The notes: generated by a model not told the origin, from the sequence alone. Shown: positions 49,216-63,049, counted from the first letter of the stretch. The stretch is DNA of 64,000 nucleotides from Prochilodus magdalenae (GCA_024036415.1 JAMWET010006580.1:110706-174705); one strand, 5' to 3'. Made by a program: numbers and translations.

Positions 49216-50639
49216 AATGTATTCCCGTGGAAGACCCCCGTTTGTCCTTTGGCTCTTGTTCTAATTTGTCTGGGTTTGGACCCTAGCCTGTATCTGGCTT
49301 TGGCCGTATCTCTTTTGGTCCCTCCAGGTTGGTCCCTCTGTTCATCTGTTGGTTCAGAATTCCCTCACGTCAGTTCATTAAACCCTCGTTCCTTTACCTC
49401 CGCAAGCTTCTGGTCCATCAGTCCATCTTCACACTTGGAATATTCCTGAACCGCTTAACGCTGGGCTGCTCTGGAATTTCACAAGCCCATATTTACCTTG
49501 CCACGAAGAACCTGCTGGTTAACCAACCCTGCCAGCTCCATCCCGAAGACAGCGTCTGTTTATGAGACAACATTGCTGTTTGGGAAGTACTGAAGCCGGA
49601 CGTGAGGCCTGTAAAGCTGGCATTTGAGTCTGAGGAATGAACGTGTGAGCCTCAGGTGGGACGCCAGAGCGAGGGGCTGGGTAATTATGGTAATGTGGCC
49701 TCGGAAAAAGGAATTGGTAGCCTCCAGCTAGGAAATGACACTGTAATGAAATAATTAAAAGTCCCTGTAGCTCGTACACAGCGGCTCCCAAGAAGCCCGC
49801 ACAGCCCTACAGCCCCGGAAAAGTGCTGCTTCCACGGATTTCACGTTCCATCTCCCTTCGGATGTTGAATTGTCGGATCGCGGAGTGTGTGTTTTAGCTC
49901 TTCGTGGGAGGCCGGCTATCCTTCATTTAGCTCTTTGTCTAGGAAACGGCCCTGGGTTCCCAAGGCTCTATGCTCCCCAGGCCTTGTGCTTCCTCATTCC
50001 AATTATGGAAGCAATCTAAAATTCCCAGAGGCCTACAGCATGTTCCCTCATTGAAATTTCCAAGGGAAATAGCAGCTCAGTGGCCTTCACACTGCAAACC
50101 GGTACTAGAGTCTGAGCACGTTCTCAGTGAGAGCATCCCACTGTTCCTACACTGAGGCTAGTCAAGCTCTCCCACTGGTTAGGACCTCAAGAGCTAGATA
50201 GCTGACGTAGCTCATTCCCAACATAATCAGGGAGTCACGGGAATATCACCTTCTGATTTACAATGGGTGGGGTCAATTCTGAGAGAGGAAGACAGCAACA
50301 CTTTTAAACCATCTGGAAGTTCTAGATATGCCAGAATATCTAGAATATTAGCAGGACTTCCAGCCAGGTGTGAGTCATCTAGAGGTTTAGCATTGGGAAT
50401 CTTGACTTCGGTGTCTCAGAGGAATATTATGCTACAATTCCACCTTATTCTGACTTATTAAAATCCGGAACATCCGGACACCTGCTATAGCTCTATGTGA
50501 CTTTGGAGCCTCACGAGAAGTCCATAAGACCTTACAGCACCACATCACACACCAACAACTGGGTTTTCAGCTAGCTGTAAGAAGCAGCTAGCTCAGTATT
50601 CCCAGCATGGACTACACCTCACGTTTTTCACATTACCTG
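49216..50639. other. Unique region; candidate conserved noncoding block
   Basis: No repeats or gene recognised. The stretch 49560-49960 is balanced in composition with an ATGAAATAATTAAAAGTCCC core and could be conserved noncoding DNA. That is unproven. Confidence 0.4.
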
Positions 50640-50740
50640 GTGATCCTGTAGGACCAGAAAGGACCCCAGATGCCCCAGCCAGGAATTGGACCCAGACCCT
50701 TCTTGGTGTGAGGTCCTTCACTCTAAGCAGGATTGTTAGC
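50640..50740 (-). repeat. Dispersed retroposon-like repeat (copy 3, minus)
   Basis: The complement reads ACCTCACACCAAGAAGGGTC, TGGGTCCAATTCCTGGCTGG and GGGGTCCTTTCTGGTCCTAC, the same family as at 48878-49045. Confidence 0.55.
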
Positions 50741-52685
50741 AAGGTTGTTGACTTGCTAGTTTTGTTCATAAGCTAAGTCAGGTGGTTGTTGTCTAGCTCT
50801 GTAGCTTTGTATAGGTATTACGGTGGGAGTCATGGAGGCATGGCGTTAGCGAACTTGGTAGATAACGTCCTCTGACATTGGTACTGGCCATAACTGCTCG
50901 TGTAAGCTGCGGTCTAGCTGTGTTGGCTAGCTAATATTGCTACTATCCACATAATATTGCTCTACCTTGACAGTCAACAAGGTTCCTTCACTTCTGATGT
51001 CGTCTTTGCCGGTTCTAAATTCTTCAGCTCATTAACAAATCCATGTATACCAACAGCTCAACAGTGGTGTACAGATGGATAACACTCTGTAGCTGTAGGG
51101 GGAGCCCAAGAGCACAAATCCCAATTCTTGCATATACTGGTTTTGCTATCAATAGAACTTAAGAACTGAAGAACCATCACTTAAGTCCTCTGGAAGTTCT
51201 AGATACATCACTTACTTGGACATGAACCTTGTTCAAACCTGGCTTCTGCAAGCTTACAGTGTCTTCAGATGGCCAACCTACATAACCCAACAAGTTGCAA
51301 ACTACTAGAACCCAGGTCTTCAAATCTGGACCCTGAATCCAGTTTCGGTACCTGGGTTTGGTTCTTGCTGGAAGTTAAGGGAGCAGTTCATCTGAAGTTG
51401 CCCCTTACCAAGGATCAACAAGTCCAAGACTGGTTTCAAGCTCCAGATTTGAGGACCCCGGGACAAGAATGCTTCAGGCCTAGTCGTGGCTCACCATCGG
51501 TGAAGCTCTGAATGATTTACTGACCTTCCTTTCCCAGCATCAACGTTCCTTCTAATATACTTTATGTCCACATTTGGCAGCTGTAGACCATTACTCACCA
51601 TTAGCCGGATCGTTTTAAGTTCTTCCCGGTGACACTCCAGCACGGCGCCTCCTTAAATCACTGATTTACCAAGTTTACTGGCTTCTTAAAGTTGAAGCTA
51701 ATCATCTGAGATGTTCCAGTATAGCGCCGATCGAGGCTTTACTGTTCGAGTTCTTCCTCCGAGTGATCGTAATTCCCAGGCACGCTGCACATCATGCAGG
51801 CTGCCTTGTGCTGGTCCAGCTGTTTCTGTGCAGGAGCTGTAAAAACACATTCCCATTACGGAGCGCTGCAGCAGCTCGGTCTCCATCACCAGCCATCTGA
51901 TTTAAAAGGCTGGGGTTCAAGGCGATCAGGTCCGAAAGAAGATAAGCTCGGTATCATTCCAATCACACTTCCAGGCACTGTTTGGAATCACTGTTTCCAG
52001 GGATATGAGCCCAGATGCAGGGATGCTTGATTAGTGTACGGGTTATTGTAAAGGAACTTGCTGTTTTGGACTTGCTGACTTGGACCTTTGGACCTTTTGG
52101 ACCTCTTGGGGTGTTCTAATTATGTGGAAATGGGTTCTTTGGTTGACGTGGTGGTAGATTTGAACCTACATTGAATTGGTGGACAACCAGGTGTCATCTT
52201 TTGCTCATCATCTTAGCGAGGACCATAACATTCCTATCCCGGTATTCCAAGATGGCAGTTCTGGTCACAATGAGACTGACTGGCATTAGCATTCGGGACA
52301 CTTCTGGACTGGCCCACCAAACCCCAGGTTTGAACCATCTTGGAGATCTGTGGGACTACCTGACACAACCACTAGACGTCAGGGAAGGCTTCCACCAAAT
52401 TTGGACCCATTGACCAATTCTTTGATCTAAGCGAGTCTTTAAAATGTAAACACACTGCCAAAGTGAAAACCACATCAGTTGGCTCTCATTAAGTCCAGTG
52501 CGAACAGGGAAGAAGGAGCTGTCACCATCTTCCTGCTGGTTGTCGTTGCCCATACTCACCCCCCAACCCCCCGTCGCTCTTCCCTGCTGTTGCTCTGCTC
52601 TTGCCGTCTCTTGGGGGTTGGCATCTGAAACACTCCGAGTCCACTCCAGTCTGAAACATGAATCACGCAGTCTTAAATATTTGGG
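50741..52685. other. Unique region without recognised features
   Basis: No array, RNA gene or convincing coding frame was found in this stretch. Scattered short frames on both strands look random. Confidence 0.5.
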
Positions 52686-52916
52686 TTCGGCAGCACAGTG
52701 GCATGCTGGGTAGCAACTGTCTTCACTCCGGGTGCCTCAGTTACCTCCCATAGTCCAAAGACATGTGGTCAGGTGAACTGGTGATGCTAAGATGTCTTCT
52801 ACGATAGACTGGTGGCCTGTCCAGGCTGTTTCCTGTTGTCCATCCAGTGAGCGTTGGGATAGCCTCCACCACACCCTACGTCCCAGAAGGATGAGCTTCT
52901 AAGAAGATGAATGAAT
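52686..52916 (+). repeat. Dispersed retroposon-like repeat (copy 4, plus) with ATGA-type tail
   Basis: GGCAGCACAGTGGCATGCTG, then CCTCCCATAGTCCAAAGACA, TGTGGTCAGGTGAACTGGTG and GCGTTGGGATAGCCTCCACC in order. It ends in AAGAAGATGAATGAATT, a short ATGA-type tail. This is the most complete of four copies and the order matches a repeat widespread in fish. The middle is deleted relative to what I remember of the family. Confidence 0.65.
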
Positions 52917-53464
52917 TCAACTATTATGGCTTTAAATGGAACCAAAAATCAAAGAACCGCCTTCGGTTTGTCCTCTATACCGATTCTAGGATTAAGGTTC
53001 GTCCTAGATACGGAGACCCGAGTAAAGAATTCTTTAAGAACCACGAAGAAAGCAGAATAACTGGCCTAATACTTGGTGTGCAAGACCATCCCATGCGCCA
53101 TTTGATGGATTTAGAGGACGAGAGGAGAGGGAGTCTTTGGACAAGGCTGGAAAGGTGGAGCCTTGGACAGGGATAACAAGGCTCATGGTGGTAAATTGCT
53201 ATGACCACACGTAGGCCCCGTGACAGTGATGGAGCGCTTGCAGTAACGGGGTATGAAATAGCATTATCACGGTGTAACCCCTAAAACGGGGCCATCAGCG
53301 ATGAGGGATTATGAGGAGATGCGAGTTGGCGTGGGGTTTTAATTGAAATGTAACCTGCCTAACAAAGCGTGTAGCTCGGCAACCATGTCAGCAGTCTGTG
53401 AGCTCATACACCCACCAGTCACAGGAAACCCTCTACCTTGTAGCTCCACCTTGATGCTGTACCG
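52917..53464. other. Unique region
   Basis: No feature recognised. A frame at 52907-53176 (89 codons) is charged but matches no family that I know. Confidence 0.45.
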
Positions 53465-53755
53465 GCTAATGCACCAATAAAGAGGACCAGGTGCTCAGCC
53501 TCTGACCACTAAAATGAGCCAGTAGGGTTTGAATGGGGGTGAAAATGAAAGGGACTCTATGGGGGAAACGAGGGATGGACAAGTGGGGGACCAACATTGA
53601 ATTGTTGCTAAGAGGTCTGCCCAACCCTTCTTTTTTCCGGAATCCGTGAGCTGGATCCAAAAGCTGTATACAAGCACAACGTTCCAGATCAGACCAAACA
53701 TTCCAGAGGTGGAACAGTGTCAATATCGTGAAAGCTGTGAGACTAGTTAGTGGAC
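53465..53755 (-). repeat. Second copy of the unclassified element seen in the erbb4 intron
   Basis: The complement contains GTCCACTAACTAGTCTCACA, TTTCACGATATTGACACTGT, TGGTCTGATCTGG, CTTGTATACAGC, CCATCCCTCG and CACCCCCATTCAAACCCTA in the same order as 2776-3395. Confidence 0.6.
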
Positions 53756-54859
53756 AAAAATATTTTCACAAAGAAGAATAAAAATCGAATAACAAAAGTG
53801 TTCTGCAATACAAACTAGACATCAAGTCACAAGCTCAGTTGCTTTTAAGGGTGTAACACTTTAATGTTCAGCTCAACCGTTTGGTAGAGCACATTGTCAG
53901 GCACTATATCTTCATGGAGAAGGTGGTGAACCCCACTCAACCTGTTTGTGCCATCTCTACCAATCGGCATAGGCATGCTAGGCTAATGACATCCACTAGA
54001 GGTCACTAGAGAATCTTTCAGTAGATACATCTTTACTGTTCTCATCTATAGAGGAAACAAGCAACAGGTAAATCACTCCAGACATATGGATTGTTCTGAA
54101 GATGAAGTTTCGGAAAGTAAGTTTCAGGGGTTTTTGGTGAACAGGGGAAAAAAGTCTAATACCAGTAAAATCATTTCGAAAAGACATCTGTTACCAAACG
54201 GTCTAATTGTTTCTTTTTGCCAAAGAAGTCTATGCTAAGCTAATGTGAATGAAACTGACTACTTGCTTTGATATTATTGCACCAAACAAATACAAAGCTC
54301 TCATGGTGATGGTACCAGGCTGCTACACGTCGACCTACCGGTGGAGACCATAAAGTGGCCTCTGAGTTGAAGAACAAAGTGGTGGTCTCTCATACAAACG
54401 CTCAGAAACAGAAAGCATGTTGGTATTCCGGTGATGGTTTCAGCTGATGATGGAACACAGCAATGCGAGACAGCCCTGTCCTATTAGCATGCCAGCAGCA
54501 GACGGTCAGCTCGTCTGCCTGGCCCCTCAGAGCCGTCCCCGGGGCCTGCCGGTGTCGGGCGGCTGTGTGAGGGCAAAGCCCCTTCGAGTGCCGGAGACGC
54601 AGTGCGGCGCTCATGCAGATGGGGGAGCGAGGGACGCTCGAGGCAAGGCCACGATCCTGAGCCGTTTTTCAGAGACGAATGCAAGTAAACACAAACAGCT
54701 GAGTCTTTTTCTCCCTGCCGGACGAAGACTGTGGACATCCCTCATATGGTATATGGAGTCTATACTGTCTTTGTCTGAAACGTCATGCAGTGGCTTTACT
54801 CAAATATACGACAGGAGTTCTGCAGGGGGAGCAACGATGCTCTGTTCGTTATATAACTC
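53756..54859. other. Unique region
   Basis: No repeat array. A 166-codon forward frame (54447-54947) overlaps the Tc1-like copy at its end and shows no family resemblance, so I do not call it a gene. Confidence 0.45.
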
Positions 54860-55256
54860 AACATACTGTCTCTCAGTATGTCGTCGGGCCGCCATGTTTG
54901 CTAACCCAACACCAGACGTCTCGGTATGGAGCTGTAGAGGTTCCTAATGGAGTCCTGTGATAATCCATCCCATGCAGCTTGAACATCCTCACACAGTTCC
55001 TGCAGATGGTGCGGTAGGGGTGGAGGTGGAGTGACACCAGGTCTTCTGGACACAGTGCCTCCACAGTCGTCTCCACCAAGACCAAAGCGGGACTCGTCAC
55101 TGAAGATGACCCGCTGCCATTCCACTCCATGACGGTCTGGTACGACACCACTGCAGGCTTTGTCCTCAACACCACGTCAACGTCACCAGTCATCGTCCGC
55201 CGTCCACCAATGGCGCTGGCAGTAACAGGATGACTCGTGGAGGACTCCACTGCGCC
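54860..55256 (-). mobile_element. Tc1-like element, internally deleted (copy 3)
   Basis: The minus strand has WQRVIFSDESRFGLGGDD and then, after a further small deletion, the PEDLVSLHLHPYRTICRNCV junction sequence shared with the copies at 32210 and 37640. It lacks most of the catalytic core. Confidence 0.78.
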
Positions 55257-57870
55257 TTTTTTTTTTCTTTTTGAAGAAAAACAAATCTGAATTTATACAG
55301 TTTCAATTGAGGTAAATAATTAATAAAATATACAAATATTAAATATTTTTATTTTAATATTTGGGTAATATTTTTTTGGAGGGGGGCCTCCTGTTAAAAT
55401 TTTTTAATTCTTTTTAATTAGAACTTAATTGATCATTTTGAAAGCCTTATTTCTCCAGAGCCGGGTCTTCAGTGAAATCTCTACCGTAGAACCAAATGGC
55501 GTACAGTGGCTACTTACCTTCATCCGTCTTTTCTTACGTATAAATCCGAGTTGTTTTCCATGAAACTGGACGAGAAAGGAACGACAAACAAGGTGTAACT
55601 CTCATTGGAGCCACTTCTTTCACCATTTTCTTCCCCCGCCATAAAAATCAATATTTTCAGCCTCGCTCGGCCTCCCGCTGCCTCGGCTGAGGGGACGGGG
55701 CAGCTGGCGTTGATTAGGAATGGAGGGGGGTAGACGGGAGTCCTGCTGCCTCTCCTCCTCCTCCGAGCGCCCGGCTCATCAGCAGCCTCGGTGGCCAGTC
55801 ACGGACGGCCACAACAACAGCGACCGCCGGCGGGTCGCGGGGCATGGAGTCCAGAACTGGCCGAGAATCTGAATGTCAAAAGGTCAGGAAGTATAAACAG
55901 GTGCGGCCTGACTGTCTAATCAAAGCAGGTCTGCTCGCAGGTACATGGGGCCTAATCACTTTGATGGAGAAGGAGGACGACGGGTATGATTTGGGTTCCT
56001 GTGGGTTCCGTCTGAGCCTCGGTGGGATGCAGAGTCTACAATCACGGGGAAATCAGCGGCCAACCTGCTGTTTTATTGTCCCTAATGCCAGTCAAAGTTT
56101 GGTCAATCCAAACTGGGCTGGAAATATGGCTGAAGGTTAGGCTCAGATATGAGGACACGATTGTAGTACATGCCTCGAGTCAGGACTGACTCACCATCAA
56201 GACTCATCAACAAATCCAGCAGTTTCAATATGAAGGACCTGGGTGAGCTATCCGAAGAACTGGCGATGCACTGAACAGTCAAATGAAGCTGATTCAAATG
56301 ATGGCCCACGTTTCAACTTGTTTAAGACTTTTTGACCGTTTGGTTGAGCTGAAGTTGAATATTCTCAGAGATACTGTTTCTGCTAATGCTTCTTAGGCTC
56401 TTTTATGTCACATCTACACCCATTGGCCACCACCCAGATAAGCTCACCAGACACGAAATGAGCCCCCTGTGACCAAACCGTACCTGATAGCCCGTAACAC
56501 CTCCACGAGCACCCGTAACAGCTGTGGCTGGATTTGGCATGGACGGGACCAGTTTCTGGATGTAGCCACATCAATGTTCGGACTGGTCAGTTGGGCCAGA
56601 TTTGGTGGATGCCTTCCCTGGCACAGTTCCCGAGGAGAATTCCCTGTAGACTGGGATTTTCCCACCACTGGTAGACCAGTATGAGCGTACGCTTCCATAC
56701 ACCTGCAGATTCAGCTACTTCCTTCACACTATGGTCTTTGGCCACGCCCACATGCTCGATCACTCCTTCGCTTGAGCTTTTTCCACACATGGAACGAGAC
56801 ATTCCCTGCACTGTAGCACCTCTTCCCAATCTATGGATCCCGTCACTCACACCCCACAGGTGTTCCGCAGGTGCCTGGGCTTATAATGTTGATTAGGCTG
56901 TAGTTCTTTTAGAGTCTTAGTAGTGAAGGCATATGGTGGGGTCTGAAAACTCCTGATCCAGCCCAACACCTTGGCCTTACGGATGTGTGATGAAGTCTGT
57001 GTGTAGTTAGCCTGCAAATTAGATATCACCACGTCTTTCAACTCAGAGTGGCAACCCAGTGTATCAATCACTACCCAACAGATTTCCTAATCTGACGCCC
57101 AGTGTTATCCCATCAGCAGGTCATCCGAAGCCATTCATCAATCCCTACTCCACAGATCAGCCCAAGCCAGCGTTTAAACTCCCCACACAGGAGGCTAATA
57201 GCTTCCTTTCGATTCACCATGCGTCCCTGTTCTCCCCACCACAAGCAGATCAATAGCGTCCTCTAAACAAGCCGATCTGAGATCTTATTCAAGCTGCCAT
57301 CGGTTGGACCTGAGTGATCCGACGCTGCCCGAGATCCTTCTCGAGCTGCCGCTAGCCGCTGGACCTGAGCGATCAGGCTGGTAAACCACAGCGGCGGCCT
57401 TCCTTGAAACCTTCCGTGCCCATTAGTCAAGCGCGGCGCTTGAAAACCCAGGCCAGCTCCTAATGGGAGTTTAACACAGTGCAAAGTACCTGCAGCCAAA
57501 ACAAAGGCGGTGGGCATCCCTCACAGTGCCGTGACTCACCCGCGGTGATGAGAGTCCTTTAGCCGGCGAGCCGGATTTATGGCGCAAATAGAGCCCGCTC
57601 ATGTGTGCCGCACTGTAAATGAAGCAGGGCTATGGAGATGTCTGGAGGAGGTGTATTAAAGGAGAGGGAGGGACGGTTTGTCAGGGGGGGCCGGGAGCTA
57701 GCCTAATGTAGCAGCAAAGCTAGCAGCAAAATGTGGAAGGACGTGTAATGGATTAGAGGATTTAGAGTCACTGACTGGGATATGATAGTTCTCGGGGTTC
57801 TACATTTATATCTCCGGTGGCAAAGGAACAGGCAGATGGCTGATTACAGTGGTGCCCGTCCTCAGTGGTG
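55257..57870. other. Unique region
   Basis: It opens with a T-rich and AT-rich stretch (55257-55400). The rest is unique and locally GC-rich (55660-55860). No gene, RNA or array was recognised. Minus-strand frames near 56383-56850 include transposon-like words such as NIDVATSRNWSRP but nothing firm. Confidence 0.45.
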
Positions 57871-57871
57871 C

Positions 57872-58445
57872 CAGTATATGGCCAAAAGTATTCACCACCC
57901 ATTCCAAATCACTGAATTCAGGGGTACCAGTCACTTCCATGGCCACAGGTGTATATAACCGAGCACCTAGACATGAACGCTGCTCCTACAGATGTTACTG
58001 AGAGAACGGGTCGCTCTCGGGAGTGTGGGGAGTTCCAGAGTGGTACCGTGATAGGATGCCACCTGTGCAACAAGTCCAGTCCTGAAATTTCCTCCCTACT
58101 GAATATTCCACAGTCCACTGTCAGTGGGATTAGAACAGTGGGAGCGACTGGGAATGATGAACAGCTCAGCCATGAAGTGGTAGGACATGGGTTGAATGTG
58201 GTGGTGTATGGCACCGCAACTGGACTCTAGAGTTCTCTGGACGAGTCTGGGTTTGGTGGTACTGGGAGAACGATACTTGTCTGCACTGTGCTGACGGTGT
58301 AGTTTGGTGGAGGGGGGATTATGGTGTGCGGGTGTTGTTCAGAAGTTAGGCTCCGCTATTAATGCTTCAGCAGACCAAGAGACTCTGGACCATCTCATGC
58401 TCCCAACTTTGTGGGGACAGTTTGGGGACGGCCCCTTCCCCTTCC
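57872..58445 (+). mobile_element. Tc1-like element, 3'-truncated and decayed
   Basis: It begins with TATATGGCCAAAAGTATTCA, the terminal type of common fish Tc1 elements. The forward frame reads SSPEISSLLNIPQSTVSGIR, the transposase helix-turn-helix. Later DNA matches the catalytic domain in mixed frames (GTTTGGTGGAGGGGGGATTA encodes the KFGGGGIMVWG segment; CCCAACTTTGTGGGGACAG encodes LPTLWGQ). It stops at about 58445 without a second terminal repeat. A stretch before GACTCTAGAGTTCTCTGG is missing. Confidence 0.75.
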
Positions 58446-58915
58446 CCTATCCACAGATCAGCCCTCTGAATGCTAGTCAATGAGGAAGCTCCCATCTGAC
58501 TGATGAATGCCATCCATTCCATCCAATTAGGTGAGTAAAGCATCATGTATGTGTTATAAAGGTTTGGTTATGATTTTAATTCTGTTCTAGTATCGTGTCT
58601 AAGCCCGCCTCCTTTTGAGGGGTGGCCACCCTACCAGTAGCCAGTTTCTGGGCAATGCAGGCCTATAAGGAATTAAGAAAACACAATCTGTACCTGGAAC
58701 AAGACCACAACATGCATTTGATACGGAGCAGAACTCACTAAATGCTATACGTTAATCAATACGCAGCCTGAATCCACCATTGCCACCGTTGAGAAATTAA
58801 AATAAAGGATGGGGGCGGTGTGGTCATGTGTGAGTGACATGTGATCGAAATCGCGTCCAGTATTTGATCTTATTCCATGTGGGGGATACGAGGTTAATTG
58901 GGGAAGAGTGATACA
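58446..58915. other. Unique region
   Basis: No feature recognised; ordinary unique sequence before the 31-bp array. Confidence 0.4.
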
Positions 58916-58919
58916 ATGT

Positions 58920-59538
58920 TTATCGGACGTTTACGATAATACGGAACAAATGTACGATAATACGGAACAAATTTACGAAAATACGGAACAAATTTACGAA
59001 AATTTACAGAAATACGGAACAGATTTACAGACATTTATGGAAATACGGAACAAACTGACGGACATTTACAGAAATACAGAACAAATTTACAAACATTTAC
59101 GGAAATACGGAACAAATTTATGGACATTTAGGGAAATACAGAACAAATTTATGGACATTTACTGAAATACAGAACAAATTTACATACATTTATGGAAATA
59201 CGGAACAAATTTACGAACATTTATGGAAATACAGAACAAATTTACATACACTTATGGAAATACGAAACAAATTTACAGACAATTACTGAAATACAGAACA
59301 AATTTACATACATTTATGGAAATACGGAACAAATTTACGAACATTTACGGAAATACGGAACAAATTTACGGACATTTGCAGAAATACAGAACAAATTTAC
59401 AGGCATTTACAGAAATACGGAACAAATTTACAGACATTTACGGAAATACGGAACAAATTTACGAACATTTACGGAAATACGGAACAAATTTACAGACATT
59501 TACTGAAATACAGAAGAAATTGCGTCCCGTATTGGTTT
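58920..59538. repeat. Minisatellite, 31-bp unit (about 20 copies)
   Basis: The unit is GAAATACGGAACAAATTTAC followed by GGACATTTACG (31 bp), with variants such as AATACAGAAC and TACATACATTTATG. The left end has shorter 15-18-bp units (ACGATAATACGGAACAAAT). The open frames are repeat artefacts. Confidence 0.95.
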
Positions 59539-61540
59539 AATATGGGACCCAACATTTAATTGCCAAATAAAGGACGATTCCATATTTTACAGGACAAATG
59601 GCAATCCTAGTTGGTGCCCAAAGAAAACCATGTACCTCCATTTTTGTCGTTTTTGACTTTTATGCTTCTTTTGAACCCAGCAGCTGCCGTTTACACTGTG
59701 TGAGAATTTCATGATGAACGACCCAACAGAAACTTCCCTAGACCGCTCGGAAAAACATCAGGCTGCATTGATTATCATTGAAACCGAACTAGGTTTATGG
59801 GCTCTCCTGTAAAGTTGCCACTTTGGAGAGGCTTGTTTTTCCTTGGACGGCCACTATACAGTGCCTACGTTAAAACATTCAGTGCTGCTTGTCTGCTCGT
59901 CACTAATAAGACATGTCCACGGCTAACAATGAAGACAGGGCAGTTAGCGCTAACAAGCTTATGCTAATATGGAACTTGTGTAAGACTGCTCTGTTAACAT
60001 TGCTTAGTAGAGACATTCATTATCAAGGATGAAGCCAACAAAGACCGATTCTCATTAACACCAAATGAGATGCTAACTAAGGCCTTGTTAGCTTTCACAC
60101 ACCGTTAGCCATGTTAGCGTTCTTAGGTGACACAGCTTCAGCTTCCCCAGCAGATAAGAGCTCAGCAGGTCTCCCGCCTTGGCTCCTTGCATGCGATTCT
60201 GCTCCAGGGCCGAACAGGACAAGGATAAAACATGACAGTATTGGCAGGTCCCCAGATAGGGAAGCGCCTAGCGTTCACGGGGCGCTAGGATTCATAATAG
60301 CCCCTGCGCTTCTATCAGATGCGTACTGAGTGCTTGTGACACATGAAACCGCCGCGGAACGATGAGAAATAACCGGTGTCTGCTTCCATCTGGGCTTCAA
60401 AAGATTTAAGCCACGGTCCCAGGATGGGGCAGGCTGCTCCAGCCGGGGGAGGGGAGGCGCATATTGGGAGGTCCGATTTGTAATTCAAATCCTATGTTTG
60501 ATCAATTATGACCCGCCTGAGTCAACACGGCTACGGCTGCCTGGGAATCTATTCATAGAATTTGGACTGGGAGCCACCGTGGGGGGATTTGGAGGTCCAT
60601 GAATAGCTGAATATGGCTTTCCAGCCATTCCAGAGCTGCTCAGTTAAAGGCCAAAGGGAAGGAGGTGTGGTCTAATGTTTACCTCAAGTTTGGGGGAGAA
60701 TGGGACAAGGTAACAGTACTATACCGGTGGTGACAGTACTATACCGTTATCTCTATAAACAGCAAATGTGGGGACAGTTTACACACCATCATCTGGTGTA
60801 TTTTCATACATGGGATAAACATGAGCCAATCAGAATCCAAAGGTACATAAGGGCTTGTGTATTAAAGACCATCAGCTGCAAAAACTGCATATTAGGCATC
60901 AAATAACGCAAATTTTCTGAATCTTAAAGGGAAGAAGTGCTGGCAGGTAATGGTCAGTTGCAAATTCGGCTAGAATTAAAGCAAATTAATTAGAATTGCT
61001 ATAATAATTTCTTTAACATGACTAAATTTAAAATTAAAACGTAATTTTAAAACTTTAATTGACAAATTTGTAAGTTTCTGAAAATGTTCCACAAGCTATT
61101 TTGTTATTTTACTTTTCTAGTTTTCTTGATTCTAGGAATTCAGTTCACACACATGACAACGTTAAGTTTCAACTAATAAACATTCAGTTCTTGAAATCAG
61201 AAATTCTGTTTGTTAAAAAGTCTATTTTGACTGTTAAAAATTCCTAGTTCTAGTGAATTGCAATTTTTGAAATATTATATTCATGTGTGTAAACTGAATT
61301 CCATGTAAAATTTCATATAATTTTAAAAATATGCTAAAAACCCAACACTACTTGCAATAGAGTTCATGTAACAAATATATTTACTCTACAGTTCAATTTC
61401 AAGCTACCTACTTTTTTCATTCACACTGAATTTAATGTAGTTGTTAAATTTAATGAATTTTACAGCTACCAATCTGCTTAAGTACATAGTTAGAAGGTTT
61501 GGGTCTATGGCACTAAAACGTTAAAAAGTTTAGACACGGC
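59539..61540. other. Unique region, AT-rich on the right
   Basis: No gene recognised. The segment 60480-60610 is a candidate conserved noncoding element on appearance. 60960-61480 is AT-rich without a clear period. Confidence 0.4.
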
Positions 61541-61945
61541 TCCTCATAGGAGGTTCTACAACTTATGGGATTACACAGTCCACCTTAAAACCCTCTCATG
61601 GAATTATCCAGTCCACCTTAAAACCCTCTCATGGAATTATACAGTCCACCTTAAAACCCTCTTATGGAATTATACAGTCCACCTTAAAACCCTCCAGAAT
61701 GAAACTATCCAGTCCACCTTAAAACCCTCCAGAATGGAACTCTACAGTCCACCTTAAACCCTCCAGAATGGAACTCTACAGTCCACCTTAAACCCTCCAG
61801 AATGGAATTCTACAGTCCACCTTAAACCCTCCAGAATGGAATTCTACAGTCCACCTTAAAACCCTCCAGAATAAAACTATCCAGTCCACCTTAAAACCCT
61901 CCAGAATGGAATTCTAGAGTCCACCTTAAACCCTTCCAGAGTGGA
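61541..61945. repeat. Minisatellite, 34-bp unit (about 11 copies)
   Basis: ACAGTCCACCTTAAAACCCT and CCAGAATGGAATTCT recur with a 34-36-bp period. The first copies carry CTCATGGAATTAT in place of CCAGAATGGAACTCT, so there are two subfamilies in order. Confidence 0.93.
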
Positions 61946-62722
61946 GCTGTACAGGAGGATGGAGCAGCTTCCTTACCCTGCAGTGGAGCTGATAGAACAA
62001 GGTTTATTACTAAGCAGGTTTGGAGCGATTCTATTGGTCGGTCCATCATGAATATTCACTAACCTGAAAGGAGAGCTAGAGCTTTTACACTGTGCAGAAA
62101 AAGATCAAAGTTTTTACACCACTAAATATATATTAGAGGTGGAGATATGGAGGAGTACCATACTGTGTACATCAGGAGTAGATGTGGTGTATCAGGATAC
62201 GGACTGGTTCAGACTCTCAGCAGGTGGAGCTGTTCAGTGTACCACTGTAGAGTCTGTAAGACCACCAGCTACATCTATTTAGATGGGGGTGTCCACACTT
62301 TTGCCGGACTGTGTTGTTATGAATTGCTACTGGTCCATGTCAGTGACTCAGATCACAGTGTGACTGTTAATCTGGTTCATTCTATGCTATGCTAGTTCTA
62401 TGCTAGTTAAGACCATCACAGTAATGGACATTAGCCCGTTAGCTTATCACCAAACAGAGCCATACCAGTGAAGGATGTAGCGTAGCTTCCGTTTGCTAGC
62501 TAGCATCACCTTTAGGTAAATGGTGTATGTGCTCGACCTGTCCAGATAGTCTCCAGAAGGCCTGTAGCGCCGCGCTAGCTTACAGGAGGAGGCTGAGGAG
62601 GAAAGACAGGAGTCCTCCACCCTCTGATTCATAATGCCCATTCTCTAATGGGTTCCTCATTCATTTCCATTTCCTTTCCATGAGGGCGGTGGGCTGTGTC
62701 TGCACAAGGACCACCGAGATTT
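61946..62722. other. Unique region with possible MITE end
   Basis: GGTGTCCACACTTTTGCCGG at about 62287-62306 resembles the end of a fish Tc1-type MITE (ggtgtccacatacttttggcc). No gene recognised. Confidence 0.4.
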
Positions 62723-62723
62723 C

Positions 62724-62748
62724 AAACTCTCTCTCTCTTTGTCTCTGT

Positions 62749-62781
<33 letters not shown>

Positions 62782-62847
62782 TCTCTCTCTGTCTCTCTCT
62801 CTCTCTCTCTCCCTCCCTCTCTCTCTCTCTCCCTCTCTCTTCTCTCT

Positions 62848-62917
<70 letters not shown>

Positions 62918-62961
62918 ACACGCTTTCTCTCTCTCTCTCTCTCTATTTTCTCTCTCCCTCC

Positions 62962-62992
<31 letters not shown>

Positions 62993-62998
62993 ACTCTC

Positions 62999-63049
<51 letters not shown>

